A DNA stretch of 6,189 bases from Ignavibacteriales bacterium. Its GTDB lineage: Bacteria; Bacteroidota; Ignavibacteria; UBA10030; SZUA-254. Position 1 is the stretch's first letter. Each line of letters opens with the position of its first letter. The position numbers and the translations under genes were made by a program. A model generated the notes under the pieces. It ran no database searches. It was not told the origin of the DNA and worked only from the letters and a program-made list of their open reading frames with translations. This document shows, piece after piece, positions 1 through 6,189 of the stretch. The stretch is taken from contig JACQYX010000176.1 in assembly GCA_016207985.1 (NCBI GenBank), positions 1-6,189 of the forward strand. The letters are read 5' to 3'.

Positions 1-344
1 GGAACCAGCCAAATCATCCAAACGATGAAGCTGTACCGATGGAATTCTGTTCGGGCTGCTTTGCTTCCTTTTCTAACCACAAAGGTTGCCCATAGGGCAT
101 GAGCTAACATAAGCCAGAGAGCGATCTGACCTGTAAGTGTGTGCGGCTCTCGCAAGTTAAAAGGTCCTTTAGCTATCCAGTGCATCGCTGAGGTTCCACT
201 TACATCGAAAATGAAACCGGCCCAAAAAGCAGCAACATGCCAATGTTTGAGGTTACGAGTGATCCTTTCTGACCAAACACCAACTGAGTAGAATACCAAT
301 GCAAGTGTAATGAGAACAGTTGCTATAATTAACAGTGTAGACAT
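1..344 (-). CDS. HsmA/TIGR03987-like small multi-pass membrane protein (partial, C-terminus off window)
   Basis: The minus-strand frame is open from an ATG at 342-344 to the window edge, giving 114 residues without a stop. Hydrophobic segments lie at about residues 3-24, 37-57 and 70-90, and a fourth begins near 105, so this is a four-helix inner-membrane protein. The pattern recalls the TIGR03987/HsmA family of about 130-140 residues, so perhaps 20-30 residues are missing. Histidines are numerous and often at helix ends (H34, H36, H55, H68, H82, H102), with D47 inside helix 2. This could mean metal or heme contact, but that is inference, and I know of no firmly established function. It is the last visible gene of a four-gene minus-strand run, starting 10 nt after the trmH stop. 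No Shine-Dalgarno motif precedes the ATG, only an A/T-rich leader. Family assignment is from memory of the sequence style; membrane topology is the surer part. Confidence 0.7.
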   Translation of the reverse strand, partial: MSTLLIIATVLITLALVFYSVGVWSERITRNLKHWHVAAFWAGFIFDVSGTSAMHWIAKGPFNLREPHTLTGQIALWLMLAHALWATFVVRKGSKAARTEFHRYSFIVWMIWLV

Positions 345-354
345 AATTATTATT

Positions 355-927
355 TCATTTTTTTAGCCATTCATTGAACAATTTATTGATGTCTTCTTCG
401 CTGAGGTGTCTTAACCTGCCGGTCGACCGACGCTGACGAAAAGCTTCGTACAATGAAACAGCACACGCAACAGAAACATTCAAGCTCTGTATCATCCCAA
501 CCATAGGTATCTGAAAGTTCTCATCGGCAAGCTTCGCCGCTTCAGCCGAGACTCCTCGGTGTTCATTCCCGAATACAAGTGCAACCTTCTTTGTAAGATC
601 AAGCTCGTACAACATTTTCGATTTCTTGCCAAGATGTGTGGCAAAGATGGTAAATCCCTCATGGTGGAGCTGATCGTAGCATTCTTGTATTGATTTGAAA
701 TTTCTTCGCTTAACCCACTTTATTGCAGTTGCCGAGCTTTTCTTTCCAAGCTTAGGGAATTGTTCATTAAGATATAAAAGCTGCACTTCCATAATTCCCA
801 CAGCGTCTGCAGAACGAAGAATGGCACTCACGTTGTGCGGATCATGGATGTCTTCTATAACAACCGTCAGGTCGGACTGCCGCTGTTGAAGGACTGAGAG
901 AAATTTTTCTTTTCGACGCTCAGTCAT
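355..927 (-). CDS. trmH: TrmH-family (SpoU) tRNA/rRNA 2'-O-ribose methyltransferase
   Basis: This 190-residue SPOUT-class enzyme transfers a methyl group from S-adenosylmethionine to a ribose 2'-OH. The closest match I recognise is TrmH, which makes Gm18 in the tRNA D-loop. All three SpoU motifs are visible. Motif 1 is at residues 28-44 with N32 and the catalytic R38 (HNVSAILRSADAVG). Motif 2 is at 115-127 (FGNEHRGVS, with N121-E122). Motif 3 is at 140-154 (IPMVGMIQSLNVSVA, with S148 and N150), which forms the trefoil-knot AdoMet site. The LTVVIEDIHDPHNVSA stretch is very close to the same part of E. coli TrmH (LTVCMEQVHKPHNVSA). The protein has the short N-terminal extension of TrmH and a shorter C-terminal tail than the 229-residue E. 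coli enzyme. The start lies 2 nt after the eamA stop, and a weak AAGGA sits about 11 nt upstream inside the eamA end. The exact modified site (tRNA G18 or another) cannot be read from sequence alone. Confidence 0.92.
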   Translation of the reverse strand: MTERRKEKFLSVLQQRQSDLTVVIEDIHDPHNVSAILRSADAVGIMEVQLLYLNEQFPKLGKKSSATAIKWVKRRNFKSIQECYDQLHHEGFTIFATHLGKKSKMLYELDLTKKVALVFGNEHRGVSAEAAKLADENFQIPMVGMIQSLNVSVACAVSLYEAFRQRRSTGRLRHLSEEDINKLFNEWLKK

Positions 928-929
928 AA

Positions 930-1811
930 TTAATCTTGTCCTTGTCTAATTTGTAAGATTGCAATTGCATTGATGACGAGAACCGCGCCAAAAATCTGTA
1001 TCGGTGTTAAGACTTCCTGAACTATGAAAAATGCCGAGACGATAGCCACTATCGGCTCAAACGTTGCCGTAATATTCCCTCGTGAAGCAGTAAGATATCT
1101 CATGCCCGAAAAATAAAGAGAATGAGGAATGAGAATAGATATCACTGCAAATCCAAAAAAGACCGTCCATGTCTCAGTTGAATATTTTGCAGCTATTATT
1201 TCCCAGGGTGGATTAACAATTGACCAAAAGATGGAGGCAAATAGGAAAGCATAGACGAGACATGTCCATACGTTGTATTTTTTCAGAAGGCGTTTGAGCC
1301 AGCCATTTGTGAAGCTCCAGCAAAGTGCCGAAGCTAATCCCGTCATCAGACCGAGATGATTAATCGTTATAATAGAAAAATCTTTTCCGGCAACAGCGAG
1401 GTAACATCCAACCAACGAAACTGATCCAGCGATGACTTTTATTTTGGTGACCTTTTCTTCACGACTCAACGCGGCATAAAGAAGAACCAGAATAGGTGCA
1501 AGATATTGAAGAAGAATTGACGTGGCGACATTTGTTGTTGCGATAGTAAAATAATAAGTAAAGTTGGATCCTGCAATGCCAAGAATTCCAAGGAGTGCAA
1601 ATTTATATAGATCTTTCAATTCTACACTGAGTAACTCTCGCTTGAAAAGGTAAAAAAAGATGCCGAGCATCAGAAAAGAAAAAGTAATTCTCATCTGGAC
1701 GAGTATAAGAGTCTCAACTTGCTGGTTGAAAAGAAATTTTGCAATCGTAGCTGCTATTCCCCAGAACGTTGTGGCTCCGAGGATATAAAAATAACCTTTA
1801 AGCGACTTCAT
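930..1811 (-). CDS. EamA-family (DMT superfamily) transporter
   Basis: This 293-residue inner-membrane protein has about ten hydrophobic segments in two similar halves, roughly residues 5-140 and 150-287. That is the duplicated EamA layout of the drug/metabolite transporter superfamily. Typical marks are the N-terminal FWGIAATIAKF helix, the ATTNVATSILLQYLAPILVLL segment ending half one, and in half two YFSGMRYLTASRGNITATFEPIVAIVSAFF. The last resembles the conserved helix 8-9 region of EamA exporters. Such proteins usually export small metabolites, amino acids or drugs by proton antiport; the substrate cannot be predicted here. Its ATG overlaps the stop codon of the upstream TPR gene by one base (TAATG), so translation is probably coupled, and no Shine-Dalgarno motif is seen. 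The length is normal and no key region is missing. Confidence 0.92.
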   Translation of the reverse strand: MKSLKGYFYILGATTFWGIAATIAKFLFNQQVETLILVQMRITFSFLMLGIFFYLFKRELLSVELKDLYKFALLGILGIAGSNFTYYFTIATTNVATSILLQYLAPILVLLYAALSREEKVTKIKVIAGSVSLVGCYLAVAGKDFSIITINHLGLMTGLASALCWSFTNGWLKRLLKKYNVWTCLVYAFLFASIFWSIVNPPWEIIAAKYSTETWTVFFGFAVISILIPHSLYFSGMRYLTASRGNITATFEPIVAIVSAFFIVQEVLTPIQIFGAVLVINAIAILQIRQGQD

Positions 1812-2365
1812 TACTTGGGAGGATTATCAGCAGGGGGAGGCGATCCCTCTTCGGTTTTACGCCGGAAGAATTTGCTCATCTCGTCGTTCCCAGCGATCTC
1901 GTATAGCTGAGAAAGTTTTTGGTAGATAGCTTGTGGCTGTGGAACGATGCTCGAGCCCTGTTTTAGAAAATCTATGAGGGAATTAATTGGAGGAATATTT
2001 AAATCGGGTTCATAACAGTCCGCTGCCTCCAAATACGGTGCCGGCGTCTCGGGCTGTACTGCTGCAGCTTTCTTATAATATTGCAGAGCAAGCTCATAGT
2101 TATCGTACACCGAGTGTGTAACTTCGAAGACGTTTGCGAGCCACATGTATACATCATACGAAATCCGAGGAAACTCTTTCACGATCTTCTCGCCGAATAA
2201 GCATAACTCTTCCGGCTTCAATGTATGATTCCAGAATAGAAGTTTGTACAACTCGATGTCATCGAGATGATTTTTTATCGCTTGCTCGAATGCATCGAAG
2301 ATTTCATTGAATTCCTTCGACGATTCGAAACGTTTCCGTATTTCGTCGACCGTTAGTTTGGGCAT
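1811..2365 (-). CDS. TPR-repeat protein of unknown function
   Basis: A 184-residue, probably cytoplasmic, all-helical protein with no signal peptide or membrane segment. The clearest tetratricopeptide-like unit covers about residues 70-104 and reads YELALQYYKKAAAVQPETP, a classic TPR helix B followed by the P-x-x-P turn. A second weaker unit lies around 145-172 (AIYQKLSQLYEIAGNDEMSKFF). The N-terminal 65 residues are charged helices that could be degenerate repeats. The C-terminus is a short proline-rich tail (GSPPPADNPP). TPRs mediate protein-protein contacts, and the partner is unknown. It is the first gene of the minus-strand cluster and overlaps the EamA gene by one base. The ATG at 2363-2365 has an A/T-rich leader with no Shine-Dalgarno motif. 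It faces the truncated YIP1-like gene across a short divergent gap, and I could not pick out a convincing promoter there. Confidence 0.8.
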   Translation of the reverse strand: MPKLTVDEIRKRFESSKEFNEIFDAFEQAIKNHLDDIELYKLLFWNHTLKPEELCLFGEKIVKEFPRISYDVYMWLANVFEVTHSVYDNYELALQYYKKAAAVQPETPAPYLEAADCYEPDLNIPPINSLIDFLKQGSSIVPQPQAIYQKLSQLYEIAGNDEMSKFFRRKTEEGSPPPADNPPK

Positions 2366-2368
2366 GAA

Positions 2369-2455
2369 GTAAAAAAAGTAACTATTTTTTCGTTAATCAT
2401 TTCTGTTGTATTCACTATTGCCCTTTTCTCGAATCAATCGCTTCGCGACCAAACT
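2369..2455 (+). pseudogene. Coding-like 5' extension of the YIP1-like gene lacking a start codon
   Basis: The reading frame of the downstream YIP1-like gene stays open leftward to a TAG at 2354-2356. Bases 2369-2455 would encode a lysine pair, then a hydrophobic segment (TIFSLIISVVFTIALFS), then a polar stretch leading straight into the EPQRHQ residues of the annotated gene. This is what the first transmembrane helix of a YIP1 protein looks like. No ATG, GTG or TTG lies in frame in this extension. The only ATG nearby (2364-2366) is in another frame and stops after two codons. The roughly 35-40 residues that normally precede the first helix in this family are not found in any frame; the DNA further left encodes the TPR gene on the other strand. 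I infer a 5' truncation or an indel at this junction. Confidence 0.55.
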
Positions 2456-2995
2456 TTGGAGCCGCAGCGCCACCAGGTGCAGGAACGGGTGGAAAAAGGT
2501 GAGATGACACAAGAGCAAGCCGATCGTGCAGAGGAATTCATGGCATCTTCATCGATTATGTTATTCACCGGTGTAGTCGGCGCGATTGTAGTCGTTACTA
2601 TTGCAGTTTTTGGTGCACCGTTGATTCTCTGGCTCATCGTGAAGTTTGCTTTCAAAGCTCCAGCGGGATACAAAAAAATTCTGGAAGTGTATGGGCTTTC
2701 TTCTCTCATAGGTATTTTGAGTGCGATAGTAACACTGATTATGATGCACCTCTTCGATTCGGTGCGTGCGACACCCGGTGCCTCGCTGCTGTTGATGAGT
2801 GATTTCGATTACAACAGTTTTGCACACAAGTTCATAGCTTCATTGAATATTCTAACAATCTGGCAGACTGCAGTTTTCGGAATGGGAGTCGCAAAGGTTT
2901 CTAATAAATCATTAGGTACCGGAATGATGGTTTCATTTGGACTCTGGTTAATATGGGTGATTCTATCCGCATCTGTTGGATTAGGGATAGGATAG
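2456..2995 (+). CDS. YIP1-family membrane protein, probably 5'-truncated
   Basis: The frame from a TTG at 2456-2458 to the TAG at 2993-2995 gives 179 residues. A charged helix (residues about 5-28, QVQERVEKGEMTQEQADRAEEF) is followed by four hydrophobic segments near 33-60, 76-98, 126-147 and 153-176. The order of a Q/E-rich linker with GEMTQEQADRAEE, a long first helix, the KKILEVYGLSSLIGIL segment and a final NILTIWQTAVFGMGVAKVS helix pair is typical of bacterial YIP1-domain (PF04893) proteins. These are integral membrane proteins with no established biochemical role. TTG is a doubtful start: no ribosome site precedes it, and a further in-frame transmembrane helix is encoded just upstream. 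Family members usually run about 210-250 residues. The gene is therefore either a pseudogene, translated from a non-standard start, or damaged by a sequence error. It converges on the carboxypeptidase gene. Confidence 0.7.
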   Translation: MEPQRHQVQERVEKGEMTQEQADRAEEFMASSSIMLFTGVVGAIVVVTIAVFGAPLILWLIVKFAFKAPAGYKKILEVYGLSSLIGILSAIVTLIMMHLFDSVRATPGASLLLMSDFDYNSFAHKFIASLNILTIWQTAVFGMGVAKVSNKSLGTGMMVSFGLWLIWVILSASVGLGIG

Positions 2996-3020
2996 GAGCG
3001 ATGAGCAGTGAGCATTGAGC
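2996..3020 (+). repeat. Four-copy GAGC heptad repeat
   Basis: Directly after the YIP1-like stop codon, GAGC occurs four times at exact 7-bp spacing (2996, 3003, 3010, 3017). The units follow the form GAGCNNT. It resembles the short heptameric tandem repeats scattered through intergenic DNA in some bacteria. No coding role is seen. It lies before the shared terminator. Confidence 0.6.
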
Positions 3021-3047
3021 GTAAAAAATAGATAGCATGTAGTTTTG

Positions 3048-3077
3048 AGTTTTTAGACTGTTACCGTTCTAAAAACT
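3048..3077. terminator. Probable bidirectional terminator between convergent genes
   Basis: A perfect 10-bp inverted repeat, AGTTTTTAGA (3048-3057) and TCTAAAAACT (3068-3077), encloses a 10-base loop. On the plus strand it is followed by TTTTA. On the minus strand the right-to-left reading gives a similar hairpin followed by CAAAACT, a poorer tail. The stem is A/T-rich and therefore not very stable. Its place between two gene ends facing each other (YIP1-like on plus, carboxypeptidase on minus) makes a terminator the most likely role. Confidence 0.55.
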
Positions 3078-3085
3078 TTTACTCA

Positions 3086-4231
3086 TTAGAAATATCTCTC
3101 CCACTCAAACGGCTGATTGATTGATAACAGCGACTCAGGTATAGATTTGCCTTTGCCGTCGATTTCCCGCAATCCTACAAATGAATGTAAATCCCCGATG
3201 TCCACAAGCTTCGGCGGCAGCTCTGAGTGTGTATCCACTTGATATGATATACCAAGATCAGCCGGTGTTGTCTTTGTGCCGGCGTGTTCAATAACAATGT
3301 TCCTGATGATCACATCGTATGCCCGCTTGCCATTGAAAGGTAACTGATCGTATATGCTCAGATCGAATGTTTTATATTTAGAAGATGCGATAGCAAACAG
3401 AGTCGAAAGTATTCCAAGAAAATTCAATTTACGGATAAAATCTTTTTCTGGATCGTTCGGCACATGACCCGATTCTACCAGCAGTGTGCTTGTTCCCCAC
3501 TTTTGCATGTTATCACCAAATGCTCGCGGTTCGAAGCTGTCGTCATACTTTGTTACTTTACCCTGAATGAATTGATTCATTGTTACTGTAAATGCAGAAG
3601 CGATAAACTTCGATCTGATTCTTACGTCATTATCACTCTTATCATGATTTATTGATGGTGATAATAAGCCGATAGCCGCAATTTCTTTTTTCGGTCCAAC
3701 GGTACTCAACTCCTGATCATGAAGATTGAAGCCAAATTGCGGCTTGAATTCGTTTTGGAGTTGTTTTAGGATTTGTGCTTCCGGAGTAACCAATGCAAGT
3801 GCATCACGGTTCATATCGATACCTTGTGCCGTGCGGCGTTGGTTACGTGCGGCACCATCAGGATTTAGCAACGGGAGGAATAAAAGTCGAAGTGAAGAAA
3901 GAATTTGCCGAGTAATATTCTTATTTATTGTCTTGAATAAATAATTGATAATATCGCAAATCGCCATAGTAGCAGTCGATTCATCGCCGTGCATTTGTGA
4001 CCAGAGGATGACAGATATCTCTCCGTTGCCCGTAGAAATTAATCGAATATCACGATTCTCAAAGGATCTTCCGGCAGAGCGAATGCGTAATAATCCAGCA
4101 GATTGTTGAACAAAATCATCGAGTTTCTTCTGCAATAATTCCGGATGGATCGAACGTTCTCGGAATTCATCTACTCGATAGTCGCTGTATTCTTGAAAAA
4201 GTTCTTGAGAGTATTGTAGCATCCATTTCAT
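3086..4231 (-). CDS. M14-family zinc carboxypeptidase
   Basis: A 381-residue metallopeptidase of the carboxypeptidase A (M14) fold. The zinc site is H81-x-x-E84 (in MHGDEST) with the third ligand H171 (in FNLHDQ). N141-R142 in GIDMNRD matches the Asn-Arg pair that binds the substrate C-terminal carboxylate. E253 in TLLVESGH is the likely general base/acid. LLNPDGAARNQRRT (121-134) is the usual loop before the NR motif. The catalytic domain covers about residues 45-285, followed by about 95 residues of extra C-terminal sequence I do not recognise. No signal peptide or membrane anchor is seen: the N-terminus (MKWMLQYSQELFQEY) is amphipathic and not followed by a cleavage-type site, so a cytoplasmic location is inferred. 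The substrate is unknown; peptides or peptidoglycan-type peptides are both possible for M14. The upstream region has a TAnnTTTG box but no Shine-Dalgarno motif. The gene is complete. Confidence 0.9.
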   Translation of the reverse strand: MKWMLQYSQELFQEYSDYRVDEFRERSIHPELLQKKLDDFVQQSAGLLRIRSAGRSFENRDIRLISTGNGEISVILWSQMHGDESTATMAICDIINYLFKTINKNITRQILSSLRLLFLPLLNPDGAARNQRRTAQGIDMNRDALALVTPEAQILKQLQNEFKPQFGFNLHDQELSTVGPKKEIAAIGLLSPSINHDKSDNDVRIRSKFIASAFTVTMNQFIQGKVTKYDDSFEPRAFGDNMQKWGTSTLLVESGHVPNDPEKDFIRKLNFLGILSTLFAIASSKYKTFDLSIYDQLPFNGKRAYDVIIRNIVIEHAGTKTTPADLGISYQVDTHSELPPKLVDIGDLHSFVGLREIDGKGKSIPESLLSINQPFEWERYF

Positions 4232-4244
4232 AATTATCTTAGCT

Positions 4245-4252
4245 CAAAGTTA
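4245..4252 (-). promoter_or_regulatory. Candidate Bacteroidota-type -7 element for the carboxypeptidase gene
   Basis: Read on the minus strand this is TAACTTTG, an exact match to TAnnTTTG, ending 13 nt before the ATG. That would give a leader of only a few nucleotides. A clear -33 TTTG partner is not visible about 20 bp further upstream, so this remains a candidate. Confidence 0.3.
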
Positions 4253-4312
4253 AATTCGATACAGGTTAAAACATCGTATGAAATGTGTTAATATAACGAA
4301 ATCTTTCTTTCC

Positions 4313-4344
4313 TTGCATACATTGTACTTTCTTTGTATATTTTG
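4313..4344 (+). promoter_or_regulatory. Candidate promoter for lon
   Basis: TTGCAT at 4313-4318 and TATATT at 4336-4341 are separated by exactly 17 bp, a good sigma-70 spacing. Read as a Bacteroidota-type promoter, the same site gives cTTG, a 20-bp spacer and TATATTTT, one base off TAnnTTTG. Transcription would begin near 4347-4350, about 60 nt before the ATG at 4407. No HrcA/CIRCE or other heat-shock operator is seen. Confidence 0.45.
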
Positions 4345-4373
4345 TTTGTAAAAAAATATATAGCCAATAAATT

Positions 4374-4392
4374 GCCCGTTTGGGCTTTTTTT
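4374..4392 (+). terminator. Small GC hairpin with T-run in the lon leader
   Basis: GCCC (4374-4377), a GTTT loop and GGGC (4382-4385) are followed at once by seven T residues, the layout of an intrinsic terminator on the plus strand. The stem is only 4 bp, so efficiency may be low. No plus-strand gene lies just upstream for it to terminate, because the neighbour on that side is divergent. It sits about 30-40 nt after the predicted lon transcription start, so it may act as an attenuator or end a very short RNA. Confidence 0.45.
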
Positions 4393-4406
4393 ATCTTATC
4401 GAGATT

Positions 4407-4448
4407 ATGAATATCATAGACTTTAACATTTCAGATGACCATCTACCA
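4407..4448 (+). pseudogene. lon: Probable remnant of the original lon start (14 codons)
   Basis: ATG at 4407-4409 opens a frame reading [14 protein letters not shown] and then stops at TAA 4449-4451. A short acidic leader ending in D-x-LP is how many Lon proteins begin, just before the LPLLPLRD strand of the N-terminal domain. The next Lon-like residues ([10 protein letters not shown], from 4454) are in a different frame and correspond to a point about 125-130 residues into E. coli Lon. I infer that roughly 340 bp of N-domain coding sequence is missing at about 4448-4454 and that the frame was broken as well. The segment is too short to assign by similarity alone. Confidence 0.45.
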
Positions 4449-4510
4449 TAACATCGGAAATCGATGCGTTGATCCGACAGGTTTCTTCTCTATTTACGGA
4501 ATACATTCAG

Positions 4511-6189
4511 ATGAGTCGAAATGTACCCTCGGAAATCTTGACGACGTTTGAGAACATCAAACATCCGAGACGAAAACTCTTTTTCATAGCGGCGAACATT
4601 TCAAAAGATGTTGATTCTAAACAGAGGATTCTTCAGCAGCACACATTGAGAGATCAATATTTTGAGCTTGCCAGGTTATTGACATCCGAGGTGGATGTGA
4701 TGAGAATAGAAAAAGACCTTGATGAGAAACTGCATGAAAGCATTCAGAAATCGCAGAAGAAATTTCTTCTCCAGGAACAGATGCGCATACTTCAAGACGA
4801 GCTTGGATCGGAGGAGGTGCTTTCACCCGAGCTTATAAAGCTGAAAGAACAGATCGATAAGGCGAAGATGCCGTCAGAGGTGTATGAAAAAGCAATGGAG
4901 GAATTCAATAAGCTCAAAAAGACACCTCCGCAATCGCCCGAGTTCGGTGTGAGCCGAAATTATTTAGACTGGATGATTGCAGTTCCATGGCAACAGCGTA
5001 CGAAAGACAATCTGGATGTCGAGCATGTTCAGAAAATTTTGGATGAAGATCATTTTGGTTTGGAGAAACCCAAAGAACGCATACTCGAGCACATTGCTGT
5101 ATTGAATTTAGTGAAGGAGATGAAAGCACAGATTTTATGTTTTGTTGGTCCGCCGGGGGTTGGAAAAACATCGCTTGGCAAATCGATTGCACGAGCTCTC
5201 GGTAGAAAGTTTGTCAGAATTTCCTTAGGCGGTGTGCGTGACGAAGCGGAGATCAGGGGACACAGACGCACTTACATCGGTTCTATGCCGGGGAAAATTA
5301 TTCAATCCATGAAACGCGCAGGCGTTATTAATCCCGTCATCCTCATGGACGAAGTCGATAAGATGAGCATGGATTTTCGGGGCGATCCATCCGCTGCGCT
5401 CCTCGAGGTTTTAGATCCTGAACAAAATACGACTTTCAACGATCACTATTTAGATGTTGATTATGATCTCTCGCATGTGATGTTTATAACTACTGCGAAT
5501 GTGAGGTACAATATTCCAATGCCGCTTCAGGACAGAATGGAGATCATCGAGCTTCCCGGATACCTTGAATACGATAAATGTGAAATAGCGAAGAGGCACA
5601 TCATTCCAAAACAGTTGCGTGAACACGGATTGGATAAAAATCATGTGGACATCGCTAACGCCGCCGTCATAAAAATTATTCAGCAATACACGCGAGAAGC
5701 GGGTGTTAGAAATTTAGAGCGAGAGATCGCTTCAATATGTCGGAAAGCAGCGAAAGACATTGTGCTCAACAAACGGAAAAATGGAAAACGAAAACAATCG
5801 TTATTGATTATAGTCGATGAAGAAAAAGCCGAGCAATATTTAGGTGTACCCAAATTCCGTAAAAAAATAACGAGTGGTGAGAAAAGAATCGGCTCGGTTA
5901 TCGGATTAGCATGGACGAGCGTAGGTGGAGATATCCTCAACGTTGATGTCACTATCATGGATGGTATAGAGCGTCTCACTTTAACGGGCCAGCTCGGTGA
6001 CGTAATGAAAGAATCTGCTCAGGCAGCGCTCAGCTACATTCGGTCAAACGCCGATGTTCTCGGTGTTCCTCCTGGTTTTTATAGGAAAAAGGAGATACAC
6101 ATTCATTTGCCTGAAGGGGCAATCCCCAAAGATGGACCTTCTGCTGGCATCACGATGGCAATGGCAATTGTTTCTGCCGCCTCCCATCG
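4511..6189 (+). CDS. lon: ATP-dependent protease Lon, N-terminal domain missing, C-terminus off window
   Basis: Lon is a cytoplasmic AAA+ serine protease that degrades misfolded and regulatory proteins. From the ATG at 4511 the frame runs 559 codons to the edge. Residues 1-150 are the helical/coiled-coil part of the N-region ([21 protein letters not shown]). The AAA+ module has Walker A GPPGVGKT (213-220, K219), Walker B VILMDE (276-281, D280-E281), sensor-1 N330, arginine finger R342 and sensor-2 R400 in GVRNLER. The S16 protease domain follows with the catalytic S544 in PKDGPSAG; the catalytic lysine would lie beyond the window. Lon similarity already begins upstream at about 4454 ([19 protein letters not shown]), in frame back to a TGA at 4436-4438, so this ATG may be an internal methionine; TTG at 4469 is another option. 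The substrate-recognising LAN/PUA-like domain (about the first 120 residues of LonA) is absent. With GGA about 10 nt before it, ATG 4511 could still give an N-truncated enzyme. Confidence 0.9.
   Translation, partial: MSRNVPSEILTTFENIKHPRRKLFFIAANISKDVDSKQRILQQHTLRDQYFELARLLTSEVDVMRIEKDLDEKLHESIQKSQKKFLLQEQMRILQDELGSEEVLSPELIKLKEQIDKAKMPSEVYEKAMEEFNKLKKTPPQSPEFGVSRNYLDWMIAVPWQQRTKDNLDVEHVQKILDEDHFGLEKPKERILEHIAVLNLVKEMKAQILCFVGPPGVGKTSLGKSIARALGRKFVRISLGGVRDEAEIRGHRRTYIGSMPGKIIQSMKRAGVINPVILMDEVDKMSMDFRGDPSAALLEVLDPEQNTTFNDHYLDVDYDLSHVMFITTANVRYNIPMPLQDRMEIIELPGYLEYDKCEIAKRHIIPKQLREHGLDKNHVDIANAAVIKIIQQYTREAGVRNLEREIASICRKAAKDIVLNKRKNGKRKQSLLIIVDEEKAEQYLGVPKFRKKITSGEKRIGSVIGLAWTSVGGDILNVDVTIMDGIERLTLTGQLGDVMKESAQAALSYIRSNADVLGVPPGFYRKKEIHIHLPEGAIPKDGPSAGITMAMAIVSAASH

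Noticed and set aside
2364..2380. ATG AAG TAA followed by a seven-A run ending in G, resembling a slippery frameshift site that could rescue the YIP1-like start.
   Set aside because: The stop codon comes before the A-run, so a ribosome from this ATG would end before it could slip. A one-base sequence error is possible but programmed frameshifting is not supported.
2434..2827. Minus-strand open frames (2434-2709 and 2561-2827) inside the YIP1-like gene.
   Set aside because: They overlap a frame with clear membrane-protein composition; their translations are cysteine/arginine-rich or low in hydrophobic pattern with no recognisable family.
3464..3944. Plus-strand open frames (3464-3655 and 3726-3944) within the carboxypeptidase region.
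   Set aside because: The opposite strand encodes the intact M14 catalytic motifs; these are antisense shadows.
4232..4510. Possible hidden small gene, tRNA or riboswitch in the gap before lon.
   Set aside because: Apart from the promoter candidates, the small hairpin and the 14-codon lon remnant I found no cloverleaf, no conserved riboswitch-like core and no longer coding frame.
4617..5979. Several minus-strand open frames of 69-99 codons opposite lon (for example 4914-5192 and 5680-5979).
   Set aside because: They lie wholly within the strongly conserved Lon frame and show no family features of their own.

Overview
The window looks like a fragment of a bacterial chromosome at ordinary moderate GC, with no mobile element, RNA gene or CRISPR array visible. 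Start codons are mostly not preceded by a Shine-Dalgarno motif, and one upstream region carries a perfect TAnnTTTG box (the Bacteroidota-type -7 element). Together with the protein types this suggests a member of the Bacteroidota/Chlorobi/Ignavibacteria assemblage. That placement is inference and no marker gene here settles it.

Left part (1-2365, minus strand): a compact four-gene cluster read right to left. It holds a TPR-repeat protein, an EamA-type drug/metabolite exporter, a TrmH/SpoU 2'-O-ribose methyltransferase and a small multi-histidine membrane protein of the HsmA (TIGR03987) type, which runs off the left edge. The spacing (1-nt TAATG overlap, then gaps of 2 and 10 nt) says it is one operon. 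The functions do not form an obvious pathway.

Middle (2366-4231): a plus-strand YIP1-like membrane protein whose 5' end seems to be missing. It converges on a minus-strand M14-family zinc carboxypeptidase with all catalytic residues present. Between them lie a four-copy GAGC heptad repeat and a 10-bp inverted repeat that probably terminates both genes.

Right part (4232-6189): a divergent promoter region and then the plus-strand ATP-dependent protease Lon, which runs off the right edge. Its coiled-coil, AAA+ and proteolytic parts, including the catalytic serine, read without a break. The N-terminal substrate-binding (LAN/PUA-like) domain is absent. A 14-codon reading frame at 4407-4448, in a different frame, looks like what remains of the original lon start. 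A small orphan terminator-like hairpin sits between the lon promoter and the coding region.

The most notable point is that two neighbouring plus-strand genes (yip1-like and lon) both lack their N-terminal coding segments while the rest of each is well preserved. This is either true gene decay or domain loss, or an assembly fault. I see no convincing new biological system here.
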